Below, piece after piece: positions 44,245 to 57,650 of a DNA stretch of 64,000 nt. The notes beneath the pieces are model-generated. The model was given only the letters and a program-made list of their open reading frames with translations, did not search any database and was not told the origin of the DNA. Every line of letters begins with the position of its first letter. Position 1 is the first letter of the stretch. The stretch is from contig JNVV01000006.1 in assembly GCA_000733355.1 (NCBI GenBank), forward strand, positions 109,615 to 173,614, written 5' to 3'. This DNA comes from Falciphora oryzae. Lineage: Eukaryota; Ascomycota; Sordariomycetes; Magnaporthales; Magnaporthaceae. Both the position numbers and the translations under genes were made by a program.

Positions 44245-46743
44245 ATGCTTCCCCGGCTCCTGCTCGCGGCAGTGGCTGTCCCGACATGCCTCGCGATGGC
44301 GACCCCAGTCCGGAGTCTTGACCTGGGCGCCAGAGCCGACAGCCCTAGCTGGCACCAGTATGTCAGGGCGTCGGGATCGCGCTCCATCCGCCCCCGGGCA
44401 ATTGTGGCGAGTCGCAAGGCCGGTAACGTGTCAAACCCGGACGGTCTCATCACGGGCAAGGCCCCGACCGTGCTCTCGCGTCTTGACTCTGCCGAGGAGA
44501 AGCCGTCCATTGTGGTCGATTTCGGCCAGAACACAGTGGGTATCTTGTCCATCCAATTCGGGGGATCTTCGACCACCAATGATAGCAGCAGCGCTCTCCC
44601 AGGCCTGAGACTCGCATTCTCCGAGACCTCGCAGTTCCTGACGGACAGGAGTGATTTCACTCGCTCCGATCACGCATCGGGGGTAGGCCCACATCCCACC
44701 CCAATCTCATGGTGGGCGGACCGCAGAAATAGTACACTAACACACCTTCGCCGTGCTAGGACGCCAAGTTCACACAAGGAACCGATCAGGTGAGGCGAGC
44801 CAGTGTCATATCGGGCGCCCGGATTTGCCGGGATACTCAGTTACTGTGTTGATATGAGCGGACGGGCATATGGATGAGAGTGGGCGATGGCTGGCTTACC
44901 CTCCCGCTGACTATGATCTCTTCCCCTCCCCGTAGATTTCGGTGCGGCCAGAGCCGTATGAATGGGTTGATCAGATTGGCTGCCAGCAGGGCAGAAAGGT
45001 GTGCGCCGACGGTCTTCACGGATTCCGCTATGTTAGAATCTGGCTCGATGCCCTCGACTCGGACGCGCCATACACTACCTCCTTCGGCACTGTGTCCATT
45101 GTGTCTATGAAGCTGGAATTGTCTGCTTTCCATGGCACGCCGGACACGTTCCGCGGGAACTTCGAGTGTTCGGATGCTGCCATCACCCAATGGTGGTACG
45201 ACGCCGTCTACACCAACGACCTCTGCATCGATACGTTCCGTCTCAACGACACGGAGCCGCGAGACGGAGGCAGTCCTACCCTTGTGGGAAAGCTGGTGCT
45301 TCACGACGGGCCCAAGCGCGACCGCGACCCCTATGTCGGGGACCTGGCGGTCTCGGCCCTCACCGCCTACCTCTCGCACGACGTGGCAGATGCGGCCAGG
45401 AACGTGCTTGAGGACCTCGCTCGGCACCAGCGGAGTGATGGCTGGATCCCGCCGGCAAGCATGTTAGTAGCCCTGTTGCTCCACCCACGACCAATGTGTG
45501 CAGCCTTATGAGCCCTGCTGACTGGTCGACGCCAAACAGTTTGAACTACGGCCTGCAGCTGTTCGACTACCCACTCTGGTGGGTTGTGTGTAGCTGCGAC
45601 TACGTGCTATACACTGGGAACGGCACGTTTCTGCAGGAGCTCTGGCCTAACCTGGTCAAGGTCCTGGATGGCTTCTACCCGGGGGTCACCAACGAAGCGA
45701 CCGGGCTCATCGAGCGCAAGGGGTACGGCGACTATGCTTTCATCCCGCGCGAGGGGGCTGTGACATACTACAACGCTCTCTATGTCCGCGCGCTCAACTA
45801 TGCTGCCGACATGGCCGAGCAGCTAGGCCACAGCAACGACGCGCCTCAATGGCGCAGCCGGGCCACGCGAGTTGGCGAGGCGCTCCTCAAGCGCAATTGG
45901 GACCGCAGCGTAGGCGCCTTCTATGATGGCGGCCGCTGCGGCAGCCACCAGCTCTGTCCCGTGCACGCCCAGGACGGGAACAGCCTGGCGATCCTGACGG
46001 GCATCGCCAATACGACCACCCCGGCCACGGGCGGCAACGGCAGCGTCGCCGAGTCGATCCTCAGCTACCTGGACAGCGCCCTCCGCAGGCCCTACGGCAA
46101 CGCCTTTTTCGACAGTGATGAGCTCGGCAGCGGGTACTCACAGCGCGTCTACGCCTTTATATCCTACTTCGAGATCGAGGCGCGGTTCAAGGTGCCCTCG
46201 GCTGCGGACTCCGCCTTTGACGAGATTCGCCGGCTGTACAGCGCCATGGCATCAGGTGATCCAGGGGTTACCTTCTGGGAGGGAATCGGGCCCGGCGCAT
46301 CGCCATACCAGGACGGCTTCACCTCCATGTCACACGGCTGGTCGACAGGAATTGTGCCTACAACCATCAATCATGTCCTGGGGATCATGCCGACAAAGCC
46401 GGGCTTTTCCGAATGGGAGGTCAAACCCGTCGTGGGTGGAGGGCTGACATGGGCCCGAGGCGCAGCGCCTACCCCCAAGGGCGAGTTTAGCGTCTCGTGG
46501 ACTACCGCCGTCGGGGGTGGTGCCGACGCCGAGTTCCGTATCCAGATTGCGTCCCCGAGGGATAGCAAGGGCACCGTCTCGGTACCGGTATCTGGCGCCG
46601 GGGTGACGGTCAAGCTTGACGGCGAGGACATCTACAATGTAGGGGCCGACGGGGCACGTGACAGGGCCGCCTATAAAGATGGCCGTGTGTCGTTTGCCGT
46701 TGATGGTGGTAAGCATGACGTTGTCGTCTTCCGCAAGGTTTGA
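44245..46743 (+). CDS. Secreted GH78-type alpha-L-rhamnosidase
   Basis: Exons are 44245..44682, 44760..44789, 44936..45462 and 45504..46743 (744 aa). Exon 2 is a 30-nt micro-exon (DAKFTQGTDQ) bounded by CTAG and GTGAGG, and all phases agree. The N-terminus MLPRLLLAAVAVPTCLAMA is a signal peptide, so the protein is probably secreted. A beta-rich N-terminal part is followed by an (alpha/alpha)6 domain with the GH78 acidic segment DGPKRDRDPYVGDL, then FWEGIGPGASPYQDG, and the C-terminal signature SHGWSTGIVPTTINHVLGIMP plus GGLTWARGAAPTPKGEFSVSW. GH78 enzymes cleave terminal alpha-L-rhamnose from pectin (RG-I), flavonoid glycosides or saponins. The exact substrate is unknown; no pectin or rhamnose catabolic genes lie nearby. 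Confidence 0.85.
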
Positions 46744-47522
46744 GAGCGAGGAGGCGCAAATGAAGCGTCTCAATATTTTGCTAATTGTATCTAAGGGCCA
46801 GGGGCAGAGGAGGGTGAGAACCTGGGCATTGTAGAGGATACCAATACATACCTGCGCGAGACTCTTCATCGCCCACGAGATGAAGTGAATGACCATGCCT
46901 CCCAGCGATCATAATTGGCCCCCCATTGCCCCAATTCTTTCCTGCATATTTTCCCGTATCTTTTTTTTTTTTTTTTTTCGTGCCAATGTGGCAATCACGA
47001 TATCCCAAGAAAAATGAAGTAAAAGGGTGCCAATTATAAGCTGCTGGGGGGTCTCAATTGTGGTTGAACCTTTCGTCCTGAGTAGCGGGGTCAAACATGC
47101 CAGCGTTGAGCTCGCAAGCCGGAGAAAGGGTGCCGTATTGATTGTAAAGTAGGGGAAGGACTGCTATGGAGCGGAGAGAGAAAATAGAATGATTTACGTT
47201 GATGCAAGGCTGTTACGGAGGATTCGTTCTGGGTATTCATGGCGTGCGCAGTGAAGAGAGGAATACATGCAATTCCCAGTGTGACAGGCTGCCTGACCCG
47301 CCTGGATTTGGGGTCCTTGGGTGGGCCCGGCCGAGAGAGGAGAGGAAAAAAAAAAGAGCAGAGCAAGCAATTGAGCTGTCACGTGCCTGGCTCCAGCGCA
47401 CACAACCCACTCTTTGAATTCAAAATTTGGCCCGCATCCCCCTTCACTTTTGGAAACTGCCCTTTTGATCGAAGCAAGACTTTGTCGCCGACGACATCAA
47501 CGCCCAAAAAAATACCGCCAAA
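46744..47522. other. Intergenic, RPL32 promoter
   Basis: About 780 bp between the GH78 stop and the RPL32 start, with an 18-nt T run at 46961-46978. No gene is seen. Confidence 0.5.
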
Positions 47523-48413
47523 ATGGTTGCCGCCAAGAAGCACGTACCGATCGTGAAGAAGCGTATGTCGAAGCCCTCGAAACACGACTCTCCCGTTGTT
47601 CCCCGCGAGACCGAGCCCGAGCCTCCCCCGCGCTGGACGGGAAACCACTAGAACCGAGAGAGAGTTGGGGATGTTAACATTCGAGGACTTCACCCACCGC
47701 AGGCACGAAGGGCTTCATGCGCCACCAGAGCGACAGGTTCAAGCGTGTCGATGCCAGCTGGAGGAAGCCCAAGGGTATTGACAACCGCGTCCGCCGTCGG
47801 TTCAAGGGCAACCTGGCCATGCCCTCGGTGCGTTACAACTGCTCCTGTTCCTTTTTTTTGCTGTCCCCATGCTGCTGGCCACACGCGCTTCCTCTGCGTC
47901 GGGAATCCTGTCGAGGTCTCTGGCTGCGAGGATGTTGAGCCGGGGAACGGGCTGCGTGGTTCCCAGACACCTTTGGTCCACCGGCTGACTGGCAGGACGT
48001 TTTGCCCACTGCATACAGATCGGCTACGGCTCAAACAAGAAGACCCGCCACATGATGCCCTCGGGCCACAAGGCCTTCCTCGTCCAGAACACTAACGACG
48101 TCGAGCTCCTCCTGATGCACAACCAGACCTTCGCGGCAGAGTACGTTTGCTATCCAAATTTTGCCACCCCGAACTGAGCATCAGCGGGCGGGAAGCAGGC
48201 GAGAACATGTGGTGGACGGGCAGGCCTCTGGGGCAAACGAGGCCTGAGTAATGGGAAGCATCCGATGGGGCGGTAGCTAACACTCCTGTCTGTCTTGTCT
48301 CTAGGATCGCCCACAACGTTTCGTCGAGAAAGCGCATTGATATCATCGCCAGGGCGAAGCAACTCGGCGTCAAGGTCACGAACCCCAAGGCGAAGGTCAC
48401 GACCGAGGTATAA
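47523..48413 (+). CDS. RPL32: 60S ribosomal protein L32 (eL32)
   Basis: Exons are 47523..47562, 47703..47827, 48019..48140 and 48305..48413 (131 aa). Exon 1 encodes [13 protein letters not shown] and one base of the next codon. The introns (140, 191 and 164 bp) are long for this window, as often seen in ribosomal protein genes. Conserved eL32 blocks: [58 protein letters not shown] and [20 protein letters not shown]. The length is standard. It is a component of the large cytosolic ribosomal subunit. It is convergent with the DnaJ gene. Confidence 0.96.
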
Positions 48414-48975
48414 AAGGATCATCTCTGGGTATTCGGCTTTGTTATGGTTGCGACACGGACATCTTTTTTTTTCCATTTGCTCTTGGTCTGCGGGGGGAGT
48501 ACAAAGATTACTGGCATTACCGCATAAGAGTTTCGGGGGCCCTCTGGCCATCATGAATTGCAACTTTCTGGTCACCGGCCCGGTTCCGTGCGTGAGGCGT
48601 GACTGGTGGCTGTGGAAAGGAACGCAAGTACTACAGGGTCATACCTAGGGCGGTCACGTTATGTTGGCATGCAGAATAGTGGTGGCGGCTTGAGGTGAAA
48701 CGAGAGATGAAGTAAGAAATGAACATGTTCTCACGCAAACCCACACCTACTCTATAACCTAGGCATCTCGGTGAGGGTGAGGAAAAACCAAAAATCCTCG
48801 CCTGGACGGCATCTATTGTTTGTTGCCGTTTGCTTTTGGCGGCCAGTCGAAGGAGGAGTGGCGTCTTGATGTGCAAGAAAAGAGACCCAAAACCAGCCGT
48901 CAGCCCCGTCGAGCCAAGTCTATTCTAGAAACAAGGAAGCTGCCCCGTAATGATCCAGCGGAGACTCCTGTCATT
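48414..48975. other. Convergent 3' region RPL32/DnaJ
   Basis: About 560 bp between convergent stop codons. No gene is seen. Confidence 0.5.
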
Positions 48976-50556
48976 TTACTGCTGGGCGCACTGAGGGCCC
49001 CCCTCGTCTTCGTCGACGTCCTCCCACTCTTGACCGTAACGCGGGTCGCCCGAGCTGGCGCCCATCTGGTGGTTGGTTGAAAATGATTCTATGTCAGCTA
49101 TCGCCCTGGAGAAGACATAGAGGCAAGTACGAGAGTGGGGGGATGAACGATGCTGGCGCATACCTCTTCAATGTCGGCATCTTTCTCATACTCGACCTCA
49201 TCCACCTCGTCCGCGACGATGGGGTCGGCTGGGGGAGGCAGCAGTCCCTTCAGGGTGTCATATGACTTTTCGTCGCTGTCCAGCCAACCGTCGGCGGGGA
49301 ACTCGATCTTGACAATCAAGTACAGGTCACCTTTTGTCTCGCCTCGCTTGGGCGGCATGCCCTCGCCCGGGACCTTGATGACCTCGGACGGACGCAGGAC
49401 CTTGCCGCGCGGGTGGTCGATGTGGATTCCCCTGCCGTCCAGGTGCTTGAGCACGACGCGGCTGAAGCCGGCAAGAGCCTCGGCCACGGTCACGGTCAGG
49501 TCTGCGGATAGGTCGGTGCCGATGCGTGTGAAGGTGTCATTGGGCTTCTCCACGAGCACAATGATGATGTCGCCGGGGGTCTGGTCGGGAAGCTGGTCAC
49601 CCTCGCCCTCCAGCACGATGCGCTCGCCGTGCATGGAGCCTCGGGGGATGTAGACCTCGAGAGCCTTGGTGGTGGCGACGGTGCACTTGCCCTTGCACTT
49701 CTTGCAACGGTCCTTCTCCTTGACGTAGGTGCCGCTGCCCTGGCAGTGGTCGCAGGTCACGATCTCGCTGCGCATCATGCCGGGGCCCACGTGGCGGAGG
49801 GCCTCCTGGCGGCCCACGCCGCCGCACCGGTCGCACTGCTGGGGCTTGACCTTGTCCTTGGCGCCGGTGCCTTTGCAGATGCTGCAGATTACGCGCTTGT
49901 TGGACGCAAACTTGACCGTCTTGCCCTTGTACAGCTCCTCGAGGGTGACCTCGTGGGGAATCTCCTGGTCGGCGCCGCGACGGGGCCGCTTGGGCATGCC
50001 GCCGGGGCCGCCGCCTCCCATGCCCATGCCGAACATTTGCGCCAGGATGTCGTTGATGTTGACGCCCTCGCCGCCCATACCGCCGGGGCCGCGCGACGGG
50101 TCAAAGGCGGCCATGCCGTGGGCGTCGTACAGCTCGCGCTTCTGTTCATCGCGCAGAATCTCGTAGGCCTGTGTCACCGCCTTGAACTTCACTTCGGACT
50201 CCGCCCTTCGTTCTTCGGGGACCTTGTCTGGGTGGTGTTGCAGCGCGGCCTGGGCGCAGGGACATCACACAACAGACTCTCTTGAGTAGTTAGGAGGCTG
50301 TGGCTCGGAGCGCGCCGGGGACAGGCCCGGGGGGGAGTGGTGGTGGGACAAGAAACCCACCTTGCGGTACGCCTTCTTGATGGCATCTTGGCTCGCCGAT
50401 TTGTGAACGCCCAGGAGCTCTGCGAGATAAGGCCGGGGACGGGTTAGGAGATGATGTCACCGAGCGTGAGGGTCGGAATGCAAGCCACAAACCGTAGAGA
50501 TCCACGTCCTCCTCCGCGGCGGGCGTTGCGCCGCTGCTTGGCCCTCCGCTGTCCAT
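48976..50556 (-). CDS. Type I DnaJ/Hsp40 co-chaperone (Ydj1-like)
   Basis: Exons are complement 50556..50493, 50419..50361, 50249..49164 and 49065..48976 (432 aa). The J domain starts near residue 18 with the HPD motif at 46-48 (QHHPDKV). A Gly/Phe-Gly/Met-rich linker (GMGMGGGGPGG) precedes four zinc-finger repeats: CSICKGTG, CDRCGGVG, CDHCQGSG and CKKCKGKC. The C-terminal substrate-binding domains and a CaaX-type end CAQQ follow. The ending resembles the CASQ of yeast Ydj1, which is farnesylated. The motif is on the separate last exon. The protein stimulates Hsp70 ATPase and holds non-native substrates, probably in the cytosol and on the ER or mitochondrial surface. Xdj1 was considered because of the N-terminal extension before the J domain. 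A GAAtaTTC heat-shock-like half-site pair lies about 150 bp upstream. Confidence 0.9.
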
Positions 50557-50706
50557 GACTGCTGCCGCTGACGACTAACCCGAACCGATGGAGACCTCGG
50601 GACCTAGGTGACGCACCTACCTAGGCCGTAGGGTGTCTGATTCGATAGAATAGGTGCACACAGTTGTTTTGGGGCTATTTCAGCTTCCCCGTTTGCGTAT
50701 CAGGCA

Positions 50707-50714
50707 GAATATTC
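50707..50714. promoter_or_regulatory. Minimal heat-shock-like element (GAAnnTTC)
   Basis: GAATATTC, followed one base later by another GAA (a full third unit would need two-base spacing). It is 151 bp upstream of the DnaJ start codon. Hsf1 binds repeated nGAAn units, and Hsp40 genes are common targets; function here is inferred. Confidence 0.35.
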
Positions 50715-50933
50715 CGAATGGGCGGGTACCAGGAACGTTGAGCCGGCTCCCGTTACGAGCACCTCTCCGCAGCCAGGGGAGGTGGGCGGGCAGGCTGACA
50801 GTTTTTTCTTCTTCTTTTTTCGGAACGGGGTCTAGGTCGGTGTCAGTGGGATGGAGTTCTTGATTTAGGTATCTAGGTGGAGATCAGAAAATGCCCATCT
50901 CAGCAATTTTTTCTGTTTTGTTCGTTTTTCTGA

Positions 50934-53487
<2,554 letters not shown>

Positions 53488-53917
53488 CCCATGATTTCTC
53501 GAACAGGTTAGATCATCCATCAGTGCCTGTCCTAAATCATCCCGGATCGTCTTTGTTATTCTATGTTATGATATTGTATCATTACTCTACCGCTGCCCGG
53601 CGGAAACAGCCTGTCGGCAGTCACTCCCAGGGCGAAGCAGGCCTCCATCTAAGCTAATCTAGCCCTGCATGGCCCTCATTCAGACCGACCGAGCGAAGAC
53701 AGGCTGTTACTCTTGTCCCCATGTCAATGTGTCTATGTGTCTCGAGAAGCGACGATTACCCCGCGCGGGCCTCAAGCGCACCCCTCGAAGCTGGCCAAGG
53801 TCCATCGTCTCGAGAAAATAGCCCAGTGATATAGGCATGCCGTCAGCCTTTAGGTCCCAGCGCCAAGAACGATGAGCAATCAACAGCTCCTGTAGCCAGG
53901 GTTGGAGTAGGTTGCTC
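53488..53917. other. Convergent 3' region GluRS/CSN5
   Basis: About 430 bp between convergent stop codons. No gene is seen. Confidence 0.5.
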
Positions 53918-55019
53918 TCATACTGCGGCAGAGGGTGGATCGGTGCGTGGGTTGAAAACCTTGGCCTTGATCTCGCCCGCCATGAGGGCCGATTTTTCTC
54001 TCGCCGTAACCTGCTTGCTATCCTGCGCCAGCTTCTCCACGGTTTGCTCAAGCGCCCTGGCGGGCCCCGACGAGGTGGGGTATGCGAGGGAAGGGCCAGA
54101 GCGACCGGCTCGCTGCATCAGCGCGACGGCCTCCTTGATCTTGCTGCCCAGGTCCAGCATTTGCTTGTTTCCGTAGTCCCGATTTGTGAGCAAGGGGCTC
54201 TGGGACAGGGTCTGGACCCAGTACTTGTTCCACAACAACTCGAGGAGGTGGGCGTCCAGTGTGCTCTTGAAATGCTCCGTGCCGAGCGAGTAGTAGCGGC
54301 TGGCGTGCGCGCCAAAGTCCTCGGCCTTGGCCAGGGGCACGGTCTGGTAGCCGTCCGAGGTGGTAGCGCCGCCGCCGGCCTCCTCGGGGGGCTTGTAGTT
54401 ATCCGGGTACGTCCGGAAGGCGCCAATCTCAACCTTTCCGGCGCTGATGGTGCGGTCCGGGTCGATGACGACGGCGACAAAGGGCTCGTTGAACGACTGC
54501 TGCATCTGCTGGGTGCCGACGTCGATGCCCGAGAGCCAGCAGCCGTAGCCCGGGTGGCTGTGGTACCAACCGACTATATTCTCCATTCTCCCCTGCTCGC
54601 GCGACAGGCGCAGATACTCGACGAGGTACTCGTTAGCCTCGTCCTGAGCGTTTACGCGAGTCTCAGTGCCTTCGACGGGGAGCCTGAAAGCATCGGTTAT
54701 GACGAAGGTGGTGCCGTCGACATAGCCCTGCATGACGCCCATGACTTCGAGCGAGCCGCCCGAGCGCGCGTGCATGACCATCTTTATCAGGGCGACGGCG
54801 CTGATGCGGACCGTCTTGAAGTAGTTGGGGTCCTTGGCCCAAGGCTTCCTGGCCCCGAGTTCCTTCTGGGCATCGGCGCTGTAGTTGTAAAGAGCATCGC
54901 GGGCGGGGTCGACTAGCCTGACATTGTTGTCGAGCTCTAGACCGAGTTAGCCGGACGAAGTATTGGATGGAGGGGAGATGAGAGTGTTACGAACCCCACG
55001 ATTTCATAGCAACATCCAT
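53918..55019 (-). CDS. CSN5: COP9 signalosome subunit 5 (JAMM deneddylase)
   Basis: Exons are complement 55019..54995 and 54936..53918 (347 aa). Exon 1 encodes MDVAMKSW plus one base; donor GTTCGT and acceptor TCTAG join in phase 1 to ELDNNVRLVDP, the usual Csn5 start. The metalloprotease JAMM motif is intact: Glu near 72 in SLEVMG, then HSHPGYGCWLSGID with His134, His136 and Asp147. The MPN domain spans about 48-185, and the helical C-terminus anchors the subunit in the complex. Csn5 removes Nedd8 from cullins, controlling SCF-type ubiquitin ligases; in filamentous fungi it affects light response and development. Rpn11 was excluded by the N-terminus (DALYNYSADAQKELGARKPW) and the HSHPGYGCWLSGID form. 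Confidence 0.94.
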
Positions 55020-55637
55020 CTTGGCCGTCCGATGAGACTGCGTTCTGGGCGGGAGGAGGGACGTCGAGCTGAACTCGGGCTAGGAACGAGGGAAGGCTAG
55101 CCAGGACGCGCTGGTAATGAGAGAGGCGGCGCAGTTAAGTTCGCTCGCCACGCGGATCTTGGTCGGCGTGGGGGTGGTTGGCACGTCGCAGACAACGGTG
55201 TGTCTGCCCTCCAGCCGGTGCGATTTCGTCCAGACTAGGTCAGAGCTGTCGGGATCGTGGGAGCTCGGCCGCGTTCGTTTGTCGGCCGTTGGTCGTCGGT
55301 ACTGAGAAAGATGACGGCAGCGGCCGAAGCTCCTCCTGGTAGTGGTAGGTTCCGGAGCTTGCGTGCGAGAGCGCGGAGGCGGGGCCAGGCAGGCAGGATA
55401 GCTCCGAAGTGGGTCTTTAGTGTTGTCACTCATCCGCACCCCTGTGGGGCCGCTCCCATGGAGGTAGCATTGGATGTATCACCAACGATGAGAGCTGGGT
55501 ACCTACGACTCTGGGTAAATCAACTTTATCAAAGCCGGATGCGTTAACAAACCTTTGCCGGAACTGCACTAGAGCAAACGGCCATCCATGGTCAAATATA
55601 TGTTATTAGAAACTCGAAAGAGTCTACGTATGTATAA
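55020..55637. other. Intergenic, CSN5 promoter and IRS4 3' end
   Basis: About 620 bp. Open frames are present but show no recognisable protein. Confidence 0.5.
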
Positions 55638-57650
55638 TTATCCCGAGGATCCAGGAGCCGGCACCTTCAGGCCCTTGACGCTGTCCCAGACGCTCTGGCT
55701 CACCCGGGCCGGGATCTTGCGCCCACGCAGCCGCTGGTCCACGAGCCACGTGCCGACGACGAACTCCTCCTTGGACAACATGCCGCGCCGCCCAAGATCG
55801 ACCAGGTCCCAGACCTCGGCGAGCTCGTCAAACGGGAGGCGGCTGCGGCCCCACAGGTCTCGCACCACCACGTTGGCTACCGAGTCCTGATCGAGGCCGC
55901 TGCCATCGTTGCCTTGCTGCGGCGCTGCTAGCAGCAGTCCGCGATTGCTGGCCCAGAGCGCCTCGTATCTCCGCCGCTCGGCTGCCGTCAGCTGATCCCG
56001 CCACCGCCGGCGCGAGCCCTCGTGGTGGACGTGCTTCTTTCCCAGAGAGCTTCGCTTGCGGTAGCGCTCATGGTTTCGCCGTGCCTCCTCGTCATCGGAT
56101 TTGGCATGCGCTGATCGCAGAGTCTGCAGCATGCCCGAACGCTTCGGCGGCGATTTACTATAGCTGCGTGCGAGGTCCGGGCCAGACACCCGAGGCGGCG
56201 GCTGCAGCTCACTGCGTTGTTTTCGCCGGGGCACTGGTATTGGGGGCGGGGCCCGGCTCTCCCCAGAAGCTGGCTGGCGGCGTGCCGAGGCGAGGTTACT
56301 AGCAACAATAGCGTTGGCAAGAGAGTCGAGGGCCAAGCCGGACCCGATGTGATTCCCAGCACGACTCTGCGTCGCGGCAGCCGCTGCCTGTCGCTGCCCA
56401 GGGGTTGACGATCGTGGAGGTGGTGTTTTGGGTCGCGAACGGCCCGCCGCCCCCGGCCCTGCGCGGTTGTGCGCCGGTGGGGACGGGACAGGGCCGCTGC
56501 GGCCAGACGACGTTGTGAAAAAAGTATCGTCGGACGATTCCGAACCAGCCCTGGCTCGCGTCGGTGTCCTGATAGTGCCTGGTCCATCGACATCTCGACC
56601 GAGTGATCCGGTCCGCTCGTGTCGGTTGGATACGGCGACCCTGCGGCGCGTCGAAGCCTTCTGCGCAGCAGAGGAATCAGGCGGCGTCGACTGGGATACT
56701 GAGGCCGGGCGTCGGCGGGGAGGTGGCGGCGTCGGGCCTGTCCCCGGCATCCTTTCCAGATCATTTTCCCGACCACCAGCATCGCCGCGGCCATAATCGG
56801 GACCAATAGCAGTTGGATTTGACCCCGAATCAACCGACGCTTTCGTCCCGAGACTCTCAGGCCTTGGCTTTGGCCCGGGTTTGGGTTTGAGCCGTTTTTT
56901 GGCGGGCGTGTCCTGTGCCTGCACTTCATCTGGGGCATCGCGCCGCCCTCCATCCTCAGGCCATGCCCGGGGCTTTGAACGTTCAGGAGGCGGGCTCTTG
57001 ACAGGGTCGGTATCTTCCCGTCCATGCCAGGCAGGCTCCGGGGCAGGAAACAGCGGCTCCTGGGGTGACGTCAGATCCTTGGCGAAGCGTTCTCCGTTGG
57101 CGTTGGAGGCGAAGACCCTGTCGCGGTCGGGGTAGGGCCGGAGGCTGGCAGTAGAGGACGCAGCGCTGGGTGTGCCAGCCCGAGGTCCTTGGGGTGTGGC
57201 CGAGCCCCTGCCAGCTCGCTGCCTGTTCGGACTAGGACTAGTGGAGCGACTGGCAGCAAGCGTGGCGGCGATAAAAGAGACTGAGCGCGTGTCGGGGCCG
57301 GGCCTCGCGTCGGACGGGCGGAGGTGAGAGCCCGACTGGGGGCTCGGCTGCAGCTGCAGCTGAGAGAGCTGGTGAGAGAGGGCGTGGTGTTCGAGGTGGA
57401 AGGCGGAGCGATCGGACGCGGTGCTGCCGCCGGTCGCGTGCCTGCTGAGGCCGTTCTGCGGGGTGGACGCCGAGGCGGCCGAGGTGGCGGCGACCAGGGC
57501 GCCGCTGGCGGTGGTGGAGGGCGACTGCGGCGGCACAGACCTCGCAGCGCGGTTCTGGAAGGCTAGCGAAGCGCCTCTGAGGGCGGCGCTCTGGGAGCCG
57601 CCGGCCGGCATCGACGAGACTTGGGCCGGCCGTGAGGCCTGGGAGGTCAT
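55638..57650 (-). CDS. IRS4: EH-domain protein of the Irs4/Tax4 family
   Basis: Single exon, 670 aa, starting MTSQASRPAQVSSMPAGG at 57650. Most of the protein (about 1-520) is low-complexity and rich in Ser, Pro, Ala and Arg, hence probably disordered. The C-terminal EH domain (about 555-660) contains LTAAERRRYEALWASNRGLL, VANVVVRDLWGRSRLPFDEL and VWDLVDLGRRGMLSKEEFVV, GTWLVDQRLRGRKIP. EH domains bind NPF peptides. Yeast Irs4 and Tax4 activate the phosphatase Inp51, lowering PI(4,5)P2, and act in cell-wall integrity and autophagy; the IRS4 name comes from rDNA silencing. Assignment rests on the C-terminal EH domain with the YEALWASN lead; the long disordered part cannot be compared by eye. 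A GGTACCT word lies upstream. Confidence 0.82.
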   Translation of the reverse strand: MTSQASRPAQVSSMPAGGSQSAALRGASLAFQNRAARSVPPQSPSTTASGALVAATSAASASTPQNGLSRHATGGSTASDRSAFHLEHHALSHQLSQLQLQPSPQSGSHLRPSDARPGPDTRSVSFIAATLAASRSTSPSPNRQRAGRGSATPQGPRAGTPSAASSTASLRPYPDRDRVFASNANGERFAKDLTSPQEPLFPAPEPAWHGREDTDPVKSPPPERSKPRAWPEDGGRRDAPDEVQAQDTPAKKRLKPKPGPKPRPESLGTKASVDSGSNPTAIGPDYGRGDAGGRENDLERMPGTGPTPPPPRRRPASVSQSTPPDSSAAQKASTRRRVAVSNRHERTGSLGRDVDGPGTIRTPTRARAGSESSDDTFFTTSSGRSGPVPSPPAHNRAGPGAAGRSRPKTPPPRSSTPGQRQAAAAATQSRAGNHIGSGLALDSLANAIVASNLASARRQPASGESRAPPPIPVPRRKQRSELQPPPRVSGPDLARSYSKSPPKRSGMLQTLRSAHAKSDDEEARRNHERYRKRSSLGKKHVHHEGSRRRWRDQLTAAERRRYEALWASNRGLLLAAPQQGNDGSGLDQDSVANVVVRDLWGRSRLPFDELAEVWDLVDLGRRGMLSKEEFVVGTWLVDQRLRGRKIPARVSQSVWDSVKGLKVPAPGSSG

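Noticed and set aside
41696..46743. GNAT and GH78 as a functional gene pair or small cluster
   Set aside because: They are divergent, 1.66 kb apart, with no transporter, regulator or sugar-catabolic gene nearby; no evidence of shared function.
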